Below are positions 6,437-13,583 of a DNA stretch of 14,507 nucleotides, piece after piece; the first letter of the stretch is position 1; every line of letters begins with the position of its first letter. A program made the position numbers and the translations under genes. This DNA comes from Bacteriovorax sp. UBA1852 (lineage in GTDB: Bacteria > Bdellovibrionota > Bacteriovoracia > Bacteriovoracales > Bacteriovoracaceae), in contig DDIK01000043.1 of NCBI GenBank assembly GCA_002338505.1, positions 14,687 through 29,193 on the forward strand, given 5' to 3'. The notes under the pieces were generated by a model, which ran no database searches, was not told the DNA's origin, and saw nothing but the letters and a program-made list of their open reading frames with translations.

Positions 6437-7637
6437 TGCTCTTATCCTTGTTAGTTGTTTGTGAATTATTACTTAGCTTAAATCTGACTTCACTTGCGCT
6501 TCTAAAGCGACTGTCGTTACTGACTGACGTACTTCTTTTATTCATGTCCATTGAGTCAGAGTAAGACTTGATTTGTTTACTGATAGTATTTGCATCTAAG
6601 TGCTGATCACTCATTTTATTTTTTCCTTGTTGTAGTTTTGAGTTGTTTGGTCTTTTAAATCCACTCATTACACCCTTGGCCCCCTTCATACTTCCTGAGG
6701 CCATAGTCGATCCCGCCGATAAAAAGCCTAGAGCAACTTTTCCTTTTGGACCTAAACCTCCGCCTGTCATGAAACTAGCACCAGAATTTACTCCGCTCAT
6801 AGGAAGTGATCTTATGAAGTTTCCTCCTACTAATGAAATAAGTCCTCCTGCTTGAGCAACTCCAGATCCATTTATAAGCATCATTGAAATAAAAGGCGTA
6901 AAAGCTATAAAGAGCGTTAATAGAAAAAGAAGGGCCGTACCAGATATACTTCCACCAATAATCTGAGCTGACTCATATCCTCTATTAATTTCACTTCCAA
7001 TCATCGAGAGAACAAACACTAGAACGTGAGGAACTATTAAACACCAAAGATATGAGATAATACTTCCTCTTAGAACATTTCCCATTGTTGGAAAGAGATA
7101 AATAAGTATTGGTATTCCGATTAGCCCATATCCTAAATAGTACACCAGAGAATAAATGACTTTGATGAGTAAGAAACAAAGCTGACTAAAGAAATAAACT
7201 CCAATCGTAAATCCATCATTAACGAATGAGTCAAAGAAGTGATATTTTAAAAACTTCAATCCACCACTTAAATAGCCATTTCCTTTAAAGAAGTTTGTCT
7301 TTCTAGTGTCATCAATTTTGTCAAAGTACTTAGAGGCCTCAAACATATCCATAAGAAGAATGTTTTTAAACTTTTGCTCGCTAAACTTTGTATTTGCTGC
7401 ATCGATTGAATATTCAATAGAAGTCTTATAAAAACTAGATATACTAGTTAATATTAGAACCGCTATAACTCCCCTCTTTACAAGTTGAAACACATTCATC
7501 CGATCAAAATACTCAATGAGACAGGCAAAGATAAACATTCCAGGAAGAAGCGACATAAAGAACTGCCTATATTCCTCTATAAGACTATCTAGGTTAAAAC
7601 TTGTTATCATGAGAAGATCATAGATAGTATTGCTCAT
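6219..7637 (-). CDS. virB6: VirB6/TrbL-like polytopic inner-membrane channel protein
   Basis: A 472-residue protein with about six membrane segments, near residues 27-44, 54-70, 143-165, 166-184, 191-213 and 232-252, followed by a Gly-rich stretch (GGNFIRSLPM to about residue 330, with GGGLGPKGK and SAGSTMASGS). VirB6/TrbL proteins form the inner-membrane part of the DNA path. The last 130 or so residues are disordered, rich in Ser, Asn, Arg, Lys and Gln, without hydrophobic segments. The final 72 or so residues share their DNA with the start of the virB8-like gene in another frame. The ATG at 7637 overlaps the virB5-like stop (ATGA). Position between virB5 and virB8 and the topology make the family likely; the sequence itself is divergent. 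Confidence 0.8.
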   Translation of the reverse strand: MSNTIYDLLMITSFNLDSLIEEYRQFFMSLLPGMFIFACLIEYFDRMNVFQLVKRGVIAVLILTSISSFYKTSIEYSIDAANTKFSEQKFKNILLMDMFEASKYFDKIDDTRKTNFFKGNGYLSGGLKFLKYHFFDSFVNDGFTIGVYFFSQLCFLLIKVIYSLVYYLGYGLIGIPILIYLFPTMGNVLRGSIISYLWCLIVPHVLVFVLSMIGSEINRGYESAQIIGGSISGTALLFLLTLFIAFTPFISMMLINGSGVAQAGGLISLVGGNFIRSLPMSGVNSGASFMTGGGLGPKGKVALGFLSAGSTMASGSMKGAKGVMSGFKRPNNSKLQQGKNKMSDQHLDANTISKQIKSYSDSMDMNKRSTSVSNDSRFRSASEVRFKLSNNSQTTNKDKSNENTQQRDNEKGTRSSNQYRRDNQVTKTTPNANRSNGSNRESHDSRDRDSGLKRREKASGPKHNRKMLPRND

Positions 7638-8323
7638 AAGCTCTCTCTGGCCTCTAAGAGATCTCTCTCCGACTTATTTAAACCTATCCATGACTTGTAA
7701 AACTCTTCTCTTCTTAATCGCTCCTTAGTGTCACCTTTTTTTAGTGCGACATTATTCTTTTGATATTCAATATTGTCTCGCCTGATCTTTGCCAAAAGCT
7801 TTGTACTCATCGCTGTATTCATCGCAGTATTTTGTACATGCTTACTCATGCTTCCCTCACTGGCACTCAAAAGCTCTTGATTATGCGCCTCTTTCTCATC
7901 TTGTATCGAATTAGTAATTTTTTCCCAATATCGATTTGTGAAATCCTCTGCTTGATAGAGATCCATTGCCATGAAATCAAGATTTGACTTAAGTCCTTTT
8001 AAATTCATTTTAAGGTTGTGCATAACGTGATTAATTTCACGAAGGCCATCTGGACTCATTTTTGTAGCAGCGACAATGTCTCTCGTATGTTGCTCGATTC
8101 TTCTGGCGATAAAGTATCTTCTCATTGCTAAGAAGTTATACTTATCTATTTGATCACTTGTTTTCTTGGCGACATCTAAAATCTTTAATGTATTTGTCAC
8201 TGTACTAGCAGTATTTGAAACTAATGCAATTAAAGCAGCAGTATCACTATCAGGTAGAAAGAAGGATGATGAAAGGGTACTTTTAAAAACAATAGCAGCA
8301 ATAAGAGCTTTAAATCTATCCAT
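7634..8323 (-). CDS. virB5: VirB5/TrbJ-like exported helical protein
   Basis: A 229-residue, almost wholly helical protein with an N-terminal hydrophobic segment (RFKALIAAIVFKSTLSSSFF) that looks like a signal peptide. The rest is amphipathic helix with many Asn, Lys, Glu and Ala (for example LREINHVMHNLKMNLKGLKSNLDFM and NTAMNTAMSTKLLAKI), and no Cys. VirB5/TrbJ proteins are periplasmic helical bundles that sit at the pilus tip or stabilise mating contacts, and they are encoded between virB4 and virB6, as here. The ATG at 8323 overlaps the virB4 end by 8 bases (ATGGATAG), with GAGG seven bases upstream. Sequence identity to known VirB5 cannot be judged by eye, so the call rests on order and architecture. 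Confidence 0.65.
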   Translation of the reverse strand: MDRFKALIAAIVFKSTLSSSFFLPDSDTAALIALVSNTASTVTNTLKILDVAKKTSDQIDKYNFLAMRRYFIARRIEQHTRDIVAATKMSPDGLREINHVMHNLKMNLKGLKSNLDFMAMDLYQAEDFTNRYWEKITNSIQDEKEAHNQELLSASEGSMSKHVQNTAMNTAMSTKLLAKIRRDNIEYQKNNVALKKGDTKERLRREEFYKSWIGLNKSERDLLEARESL

Positions 8324-10238
8324 GATGTAGCCTCACAAATGATTCAATCGTTTCCCTGTTATTAGAAAAGTACTTTCTATGATCTTCAAAGTATTTGTAG
8401 AAGTTCTCACTTTGACCAGATTCCGTATGAAAAAGTTCATATTCAAGTGGATCAAGAGTGATTCGAAGAATTTTCTTTATCTTATTATCTGCTGATTTAA
8501 GATAGCATTCTGAGTATCTTCCTTTTTCATATTGAAGAGAGAAAATTCTAGAGTTATCAAACTCTGTTAGATCCTTTCTTTCAATATATTCTTGAGGAAA
8601 GAAAACCTTAAAATACGAGTTATTTATAATTGAAGAGCTGAGATCACCACTTAGATTTTCAAAGTCACATAGGCCTTGAGAAATCGCAATCGGAAAGGCT
8701 CCAGACTTTCTAAACGTTCTAAAACATTCATCGATATATTCGCCATGATTTTTTAGAAACTTCCAGCACTCATCAAAAATTAAGACCTTTTTAGAATCTG
8801 CGATCCTTTTAAAGTACTCTAATACATAAATAATTAAGGGAGCTATTTGAGATTTTGGATAATTCTCAATATCGACATATAGAAAATTGTTAATTTCAAT
8901 ATTCTCATCAACGATAAAGTCTTTTATATCTTCAAAATATAGAGATAAACCACTGAAATCATTCTCTAGGTGTTTTATCATCCCATGGTGGGATAAGTTC
9001 TTTTCATCGTGAAGATATGCTTTGATTCTCTTTAGAAGAAGCCCTTTATCAAGCTTATTAAACCTATCTTTATCAACAACAGAGAGAATGAACTCACGAT
9101 GAAAATAAGGACATTTAAACTGCATAGGATTGATACCACCATTCAGATTATATCCTCCATGATAGAGACATAGCTTTTTAAATGATCCCCCCTTATCAAG
9201 TATGACGGTTGGGTGCTTATCAACAAGGCCATGAACTATCTTATTAACAAGAACTGACTTACCCGATCCTGTCGTTCCTGTAACAAGCATATTTCGATTT
9301 CTAAATTCACTAGAGAATGGATTGAAATATAGATCATTATTTGAAATATCTTTTAAATGAAGTCCATCATGCATTAGCTTTGATTTTTCAACAGGCAAGA
9401 GATAAGCAAGATGGCTTGTCTTATTTGGAATGCCTCTAAACGAGAAAGTCGGTTTTACTCCTACGATAATTTCTTTATAAATATCAAAGAGACCTGACTT
9501 AAGACCTTTTAGGGAATGTCCCTCAATAAAAGATTCAATACCTTTTATACTTAACTCTTCAATAAGATCAAAAGTTGAGAGATTGAGTGACTCTAATGAG
9601 TCTGACTTAGGTAGAAAATATAACTCCATTTCAAAAAGAGATTCATTGCTTGTAGTAAGATCACTAATCAAATCCTCCGCTTGCGCATATGCTCCCTCAC
9701 TTTCGAAATCTCTTTTATTCTTTGCTAAACCCGCACTATGAGCATTTCTGATACGTTCGAGTTCTCTTAGGGCCTTCACCTTAGACTTCTTCTTAAAAGA
9801 GACACAGTAGTCAACAGAGTCAGGAATGAAATATTCATCTGTAAGAGTTTCTTCGAATGATTTCACACTTATGATGCGTCTATATCGTCCATTAAATAGT
9901 AGATAATCACTGTAGAGACCTATATCTGAATAGATATCACTATTTTCAAAGAAGACTTCTAAAGGCCTATCACAAGGCCTAGAAGATAATCCTAAAGTCT
10001 CATCTTGAGTAGATGTGTTGAGATATAGGGAATTATCAATTCTATAAAGCTTTAACCATGATTTACTATCAAGAGTATTGAGTTTCCCTTTGAGGTGATT
10101 AAAGAAGTTTTCTTTCTCAATCAAAGTCATCTGTTCTAAATCAACTCCATCAAGGTTATAGAAATATGATTTTTCTCCTTTTGTCGATACAATTTTATGT
10201 CCAACGACTTGAGCAATAGGAAAGCTAAACTTATTCAC
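8316..10238 (-). CDS. virB4: VirB4/TraC-family conjugation ATPase
   Basis: The main energy-supplying ATPase of the T4SS, required for pilus assembly and substrate transfer at the inner membrane. It has 640 residues. The N-terminal half (1-300) is the CagE/TrbE-type domain. The C-terminal motor has Walker A GTTGSGKS (321-328), Walker B KVLIFDECWKFL (484-495), and AISQGL (518-523), a signature of the VirB4 group. Its size is only slightly below the family norm (about 790). Translation starts at GTG (10238), overlapping the virB3 stop as GTGA, with GGGAGG five bases upstream. This is the most secure T4SS component in the window and anchors the naming of its neighbours. Confidence 0.95.
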   Translation of the reverse strand: MNKFSFPIAQVVGHKIVSTKGEKSYFYNLDGVDLEQMTLIEKENFFNHLKGKLNTLDSKSWLKLYRIDNSLYLNTSTQDETLGLSSRPCDRPLEVFFENSDIYSDIGLYSDYLLFNGRYRRIISVKSFEETLTDEYFIPDSVDYCVSFKKKSKVKALRELERIRNAHSAGLAKNKRDFESEGAYAQAEDLISDLTTSNESLFEMELYFLPKSDSLESLNLSTFDLIEELSIKGIESFIEGHSLKGLKSGLFDIYKEIIVGVKPTFSFRGIPNKTSHLAYLLPVEKSKLMHDGLHLKDISNNDLYFNPFSSEFRNRNMLVTGTTGSGKSVLVNKIVHGLVDKHPTVILDKGGSFKKLCLYHGGYNLNGGINPMQFKCPYFHREFILSVVDKDRFNKLDKGLLLKRIKAYLHDEKNLSHHGMIKHLENDFSGLSLYFEDIKDFIVDENIEINNFLYVDIENYPKSQIAPLIIYVLEYFKRIADSKKVLIFDECWKFLKNHGEYIDECFRTFRKSGAFPIAISQGLCDFENLSGDLSSSIINNSYFKVFFPQEYIERKDLTEFDNSRIFSLQYEKGRYSECYLKSADNKIKKILRITLDPLEYELFHTESGQSENFYKYFEDHRKYFSNNRETIESFVRLHHG

Positions 10239-10498
10239 TTAAGCCTCCCAATGACTCCTGACCAGTCAATAACCTTCGTTCTCGATAACCCTTTTAAAAA
10301 GCTTCTTTCTACTCGACTCATTAAGAATTTATTTATCATTAAGAAAAACAAACTGATGCTTATTATCCGTATTCCAGAGTAATTAAGTTTTGAGAAAACT
10401 AGATAGGTAGTTCCTAAAACGATCAGATCAACTCTATTTAAGGATGCAAAGATCCTCGCTCTCCTATTTAAGAGAGTTGGATATGTTGTATTTGTCAT
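10235..10498 (-). CDS. virB3: VirB3/TraL-like inner-membrane protein
   Basis: An 87-residue protein with a basic N-terminus (NRRARIFASLNRVD) followed by hydrophobic segments around 25-37 (LIVLGTTYLVFS) and 41-58 (SGIRIISISLFFLMINKF), then a short basic tail. This is the size and topology of VirB3/TraL, which partners VirB4 at the membrane. It lies directly upstream of virB4, where virB3 belongs. AGAGG is six bases before the ATG at 10498, and the pilin gene ends 9 bp upstream. Confidence 0.8.
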   Translation of the reverse strand: MTNTTYPTLLNRRARIFASLNRVDLIVLGTTYLVFSKLNYSGIRIISISLFFLMINKFLMSRVERSFLKGLSRTKVIDWSGVIGRLK

Positions 10499-10507
10499 TT
10501 TTGACCT

Positions 10508-10801
10508 CTAACTAAAGCTTTGACTTAGAGTGTTTATAATCTCTAATCCAACTGTTGATATAATTGCCAAGGCAAAGACTGTTCCGACATTCTTAAGATA
10601 AACATCCTGTTTAAAATATGAAAGGATCACAAAGAGAATCAAAGCAGCTCCCGCGACAGCAGTTGATAAAGGTAGTAAGTAGTTAATAGTGATTGTCTCA
10701 AAGCCATTTTTTAATTTTGAGAATGCATACGTTTCATTAAGAGGAAGCATATATGCTATTATAAAAAATGAAGAAATATCTATTAATTTTGAACGTTTCA
10801 T
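10508..10801 (-). CDS. virB2: VirB2/TrbC-like pilin precursor
   Basis: A 97-residue precursor of the conjugative pilin. The long signal peptide MKRSKLIDISSFFIIAYMLPLNETYA probably ends at the Ala near residue 26, giving a mature protein of about 71 residues. The mature part has two hydrophobic helices, about 41-64 (YLLPLSTAVAGAALILFVIL) and 71-92, joined by a charged turn (YFKQDVYLKN). This is the VirB2/TrbC hairpin design. AAGGA stands six bases upstream of the ATG at 10801. It is followed by virB3 and virB4 in canonical order. Confidence 0.82.
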   Translation of the reverse strand: MKRSKLIDISSFFIIAYMLPLNETYAFSKLKNGFETITINYLLPLSTAVAGAALILFVILSYFKQDVYLKNVGTVFALAIISTVGLEIINTLSQSFS

Positions 10802-10810
10802 ATTTTATCC

Positions 10811-12727
10811 TTAATTGTACTTGTTACTGATTACAGATGAGACTCCAAAACTAAATGACTCATAGACTGTTTTATTCTGAGACTTCTTCAAGACGTCCCA
10901 CCTTAGGTTATGGGCCCACTCATTGAAGCGATGAGAATCTATATTAACAGGCAGCTTATTCTCAAAAGCGAGACCACCAACTACATTGGCGCACATGAAC
11001 CAACCTCGGCCCTCTGCACTTTCAAGTTTTACACCTTCAAAATAGGTTGAACTCTTACCCTTCGCTCTAATATAGATGACATTTTCATCTGTACTATTCA
11101 TTTGCTTAATCTTTGTTATGTCTTTAATCGAAAGAATCATATTTCCGTGTTTAAATGACTTAGAAACTAACTTCTTTGAGACAAGTTCACTTAACTGATA
11201 CTCATCCTGATTTATGACTAGAAACACTCTTGATAACTCATTTGATAACGAATCATTAAATACTAATTTCTTTGAAAAGGGCTTAAACCCATGTAATTTG
11301 ACACGACAGAGCATTGGAAGCTGAACGCAGTTTCTTTGACCATTGCAGCCTTGGTTTCTAATTTCTCCGCCACCTGGTATTAGTTCATCACCCTTAACAA
11401 GGTTTGGAGATAAAATGATAGCCATCTCGGAATGAGAAGAAATATTGCCTAGAGGATAAGTCTTAGACGTATTTGAAGAAGTGACATTTTCTCTATAGCT
11501 AAAAACCTTCTCTTCAACTTGTTGAGATAGCTCTGCTCCTAAGAAGTAAGATAGAGAAATAACATCATCTTTAGTGTATTTATGATCAAGATAGTGCCTA
11601 CTAAGTGGATTTGTAAAAATAAACCAGTCACCTTTCTTATCCATATCTTTAAGTTCACTTAGTCTTTGATAATTTGGAATTGAGTTTCTAAACTGATAAA
11701 TAGATGTAAGTCTCTCATTTTCAACAACAAAATTATCATCAAATAAATGCTTCAATATCTCCGAAAAAGATTTACCATCTCCTACCGCCACATGCTTGAG
11801 AGTTGTCTCCAAGGGGGTATTATAAACAACAGGGACAGTATTTTCTTTTACGCTCATTTTTAGATTAGAAAATGTCGTCTCAAGGCTTGGTATATCATAA
11901 TCAGTCAACTCAGAGATTATAAATTCTCCTCTTTGAAAGAAGTTTTCTTTTATAAGCTTAGGGGCTACGTTATCTATCCTTGTCGTTATTGTCTCATTTA
12001 CGCCACTTAGAATTGATCTTTCAATAGTCTCGGAATGTATGACTTCATAATTTTCAGTTTCATAATTGTAGAACCTGAATGTTATAATAGGGTTTTTCAC
12101 TTCATCGTAACTAGAATTGGCCTTCAGCCTAATTGAGCTCTCAAACTCTAAACTAATATTTTCAATATCAAATCTAGTAGTGTCAAAATATTTCCTGTAT
12201 TTCATTGTCTGATCAAGGAAGAATCGACTATCAATCTCAGGATAGGTGACCCATGTAAAATCATGTTCTTTATATTCACCGTGACTAAGTCCGCTATATC
12301 TTCCAATTAGAGCAGCTGACTTTAGACTATTATTTCTAAAAAAGATCTTTCCTACTCTATATTTAAAGCTAGGATCATCTGATATTTTTTTGGTGTCTAT
12401 TACAAATGAACCCTTTCTTCCATCGATTAAAGTCTTATAGGTAACGGATATTTTGTAGTGTTGTAGGAACCTTGTTCTAATTATAGGCATATCAGCAATA
12501 TTTGGATTCCTGCCTAACTCTTTTTCTTGAGAGTCCGTAACAAAGTCACCATCCGAATCAGTTGTAATATCATCTTTCGGCTCTTCGCTATCACTGTCTT
12601 GCTCGTCATTGGTAACTGGTCTTTGTTCATCAATATCGGACATTAGCGTTACTTCTTGTTCTTCTTCATTTTTAACTGAACATGATGCCAGTGTTATTAT
12701 TGCAAACAGCATTGTAATTAATTTCAT
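10811..12727 (-). CDS. Large lipoprotein with a calcium-binding-like motif, unknown role in the transfer apparatus
   Basis: A 638-residue lipoprotein that I do not recognise. MKLITMLFAIITLASC is a lipoprotein signal with the lipidated Cys at 16 and Ser at +2, favouring the outer membrane. Residues 20-56 are an acidic, disordered linker. TDSDGDFVTDSQEKELGRNPNIAD (56-79) matches the thrombospondin type 3/EF-hand-like calcium-binding repeat pattern. The remaining 550 or so residues look beta-rich. Four further Cys (461, 467, 474, 579) could form two disulfides. AAGGA lies seven bases before the ATG at 12727. The gene is four bases downstream of a small gene and 9 bp upstream of the pilin gene, so it belongs to the same operon. 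A surface-exposed mating-contact or adhesin role (TraN-like in function, not in sequence) is an inference from location and lipidation. Confidence 0.75.
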   Translation of the reverse strand: MKLITMLFAIITLASCSVKNEEEQEVTLMSDIDEQRPVTNDEQDSDSEEPKDDITTDSDGDFVTDSQEKELGRNPNIADMPIIRTRFLQHYKISVTYKTLIDGRKGSFVIDTKKISDDPSFKYRVGKIFFRNNSLKSAALIGRYSGLSHGEYKEHDFTWVTYPEIDSRFFLDQTMKYRKYFDTTRFDIENISLEFESSIRLKANSSYDEVKNPIITFRFYNYETENYEVIHSETIERSILSGVNETITTRIDNVAPKLIKENFFQRGEFIISELTDYDIPSLETTFSNLKMSVKENTVPVVYNTPLETTLKHVAVGDGKSFSEILKHLFDDNFVVENERLTSIYQFRNSIPNYQRLSELKDMDKKGDWFIFTNPLSRHYLDHKYTKDDVISLSYFLGAELSQQVEEKVFSYRENVTSSNTSKTYPLGNISSHSEMAIILSPNLVKGDELIPGGGEIRNQGCNGQRNCVQLPMLCRVKLHGFKPFSKKLVFNDSLSNELSRVFLVINQDEYQLSELVSKKLVSKSFKHGNMILSIKDITKIKQMNSTDENVIYIRAKGKSSTYFEGVKLESAEGRGWFMCANVVGGLAFENKLPVNIDSHRFNEWAHNLRWDVLKKSQNKTVYESFSFGVSSVISNKYN

Positions 12728-12731
12728 ATCT

Positions 12732-12917
12732 TTATCCTTGTACTCTAAAATGTTGCGTTATTTGTTTGTAGCTCTTCAAGCGCTCTCTCTGAATAGTGTT
12801 ACCTAAGAACTCATATAAGAAAGTAATTTGCTCTTGAATATTAGTGTTTGACTCTAATTCATGCTTACTTAATAGTTCTATTGCATTAAGTAGTTTTGTT
12901 ATGAGTTCCTTTCTCAT
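12732..12917 (-). CDS. Small helical protein, operon-leading gene 2
   Basis: A 61-residue cytosolic, mostly helical protein of unknown function (MRKELITKLLNAIELLSKHE, then IQEQITFLYEFLG). I chose the ATG at 12917 because AGGGGAGG ends six bases before it; an in-frame TTG two codons earlier sits on the ribosome binding site. The start overlaps the stop of the preceding 48-residue gene (ATGA), and its stop is four bases from the lipoprotein start. It weakly resembles its upstream neighbour (EL-x-SN pattern), suggesting a tandem pair. A regulatory or partner-protein role is possible, without evidence. Confidence 0.6.
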   Translation of the reverse strand: MRKELITKLLNAIELLSKHELESNTNIQEQITFLYEFLGNTIQRERLKSYKQITQHFRVQG

Positions 12918-13060
12918 ATGCAACCTCCCCTTTTATTAATAATCTCGAAGATCTCTTCAATTTTATTAACAAGCTTGTTATTACTAATTAATTCATCTTC
13001 TGATATTGAACCCACAAACTCATAGAACAAATGAACAAGCATTTTCTTTTTCACATGCAT
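12914..13060 (-). CDS. Small 48-residue protein, first gene of the transfer operon
   Basis: A short gene found by reading the minus strand from the ATG at 13060, where AGGGAG lies eight bases upstream. It encodes 48 residues, starting MHVKKKMLVHLFYEFVG and ending INKRGGCI. It is helical and charged, with no signal peptide. Its TGA overlaps the next ATG, and the strong ribosome binding site of the next gene lies within its last codons, consistent with translational coupling. Function unknown. The central part (EDELISNNKLVNKIEEIFEII) can be aligned with HELESNTNIQEQITFLYEFL of the next protein. Confidence 0.55.
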   Translation of the reverse strand: MHVKKKMLVHLFYEFVGSISEDELISNNKLVNKIEEIFEIINKRGGCI

Positions 13061-13098
13061 AACTTTGACTCCCTTTTAAAAGCTCTTTGTTTATTAGT

Positions 13099-13244
13099 GA
13101 GAAAGGATTACGAAATAATGGGTTAAAAGATCAAAGATTTCTTGTATCGAGAAACGATACTTCTCATCGCGAAAAATAGATGGGAAACCGAGGGGGTGTA
13201 ATTAGGACAACTTATGAGACTTTACAGGAAATAATGAGAAACGA
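13099..13244. repeat. Three GAGAAA(C/G)GA direct repeats ahead of the operon
   Basis: GAGAAAGGA at 13099-13107 and GAGAAACGA at 13149-13157 and 13236-13244, all in the same orientation, about 50 and 87 bp apart. The first and third also lie near a GAAATAATG string (13112-13120 and 13228-13236). Placement upstream of the first operon gene suggests protein-binding sites, but such short AT-rich words may recur by chance. Confidence 0.4.
13144..13165. promoter_or_regulatory. Overlapping alternative dyads, candidate operator
   Basis: GTATCG (13144-13149) and CGATAC (13155-13160) are perfect complementary arms around a 5-base loop. Overlapping them, GAGAA (13149-13153) pairs with TTCTC (13161-13165). 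They lie 84 bp before the first gene of the transfer operon. A repressor site, or mutually exclusive RNA hairpins in the leader, are both possible. Confidence 0.4.
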
Positions 13245-13405
13245 CTGGTAAACAACAAGATGAGTATAAAAGAAGTAATAAACATCTATAACTTTAGCTT
13301 TAAACATGCAGGGAAGTGAAAAATTCAGCCTCTTAGAACGCTTTTTTAAGTCCACCTAGCTAGCCTCATAAGAGGAGCCTTATCCAGGTCTTAGACCCTA
13401 GACTG

Positions 13406-13498
13406 TTAGCGCCTTCTAAACTTGATAGACCAACTAAAGCAGTTGAAGGAAATTAGAAATAAAATGAGTTTTTTTACATAATTTTTTTGTCCATACAT
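13406..13498 (-). pseudogene. Relic of a duplicated signal-peptide region
   Basis: A 30-residue open frame from the ATG at 13498, whose core (KLILFLISFNCFSWS) is nearly identical to the signal peptide of the secreted protein encoded at 13584-14504. After that core the frame ends within seven codons, and similarity to the intact gene fades into short matches. No good ribosome binding site is seen. It is best read as the decayed start of a former paralogue. A live gene for a tiny secreted peptide is less likely. Confidence 0.6.
13427..13468 (-). repeat. 42-bp direct repeat, copy 1
   Basis: Matches 14454-14495 at 40 of 42 positions in the same orientation. The two differences are at 13448 (g versus a) and 13462 (a versus g). 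It encodes the signal-peptide core in the relic frame. Confidence 0.9.
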
Positions 13499-13534
13499 TA
13501 AGATACCAAGATTTAAAGTCACCAATGGTTAGTA

Positions 13535-13544
13535 TTTCGCGAAA
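13535..13544. promoter_or_regulatory. Perfect 10-bp palindrome TTTCGCGAAA
   Basis: A self-complementary site 37 bp upstream of the relic ATG and just downstream of the intact secreted-protein gene. A related CGCGAAAA string occurs at 13168-13175. It could bind a dimeric regulator that once served the duplicated gene, or be chance. Confidence 0.3.
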
Positions 13545-13583
13545 GTAAAATGTCATTAATTGCAAAATCTACAGAATCATCAA

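Larger units (their letters stand above)
13061..13583. other. Gene-poor leader region of the transfer operon
   Basis: A stretch of 523 bp between the secreted-protein gene and the first small gene. It holds a short relic of the upstream gene (13406-13498), the dyads listed separately, three GAGAAA(C/G)GA motifs and many small palindromes between 13327 and 13400, such as CTAGCTAG (13356-13363) and GGTCTTAGACC (13387-13397). Any promoter for the 13060-2028 operon must lie here or further upstream, but no convincing -35/-10 pair is visible on the minus strand. No tRNA or obvious terminator was seen. Confidence 0.6.

Noticed and set aside
6991..7179. Minus-strand 62-residue frame inside the virB6-like gene
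   Set aside because: It is out of frame within membrane-segment codons, without a ribosome binding site or recognisable content.
12918..12923. TTG at 12923 as start of the 61-residue gene
   Set aside because: It would abut the GGAGG ribosome binding site. The ATG two codons later has proper spacing.
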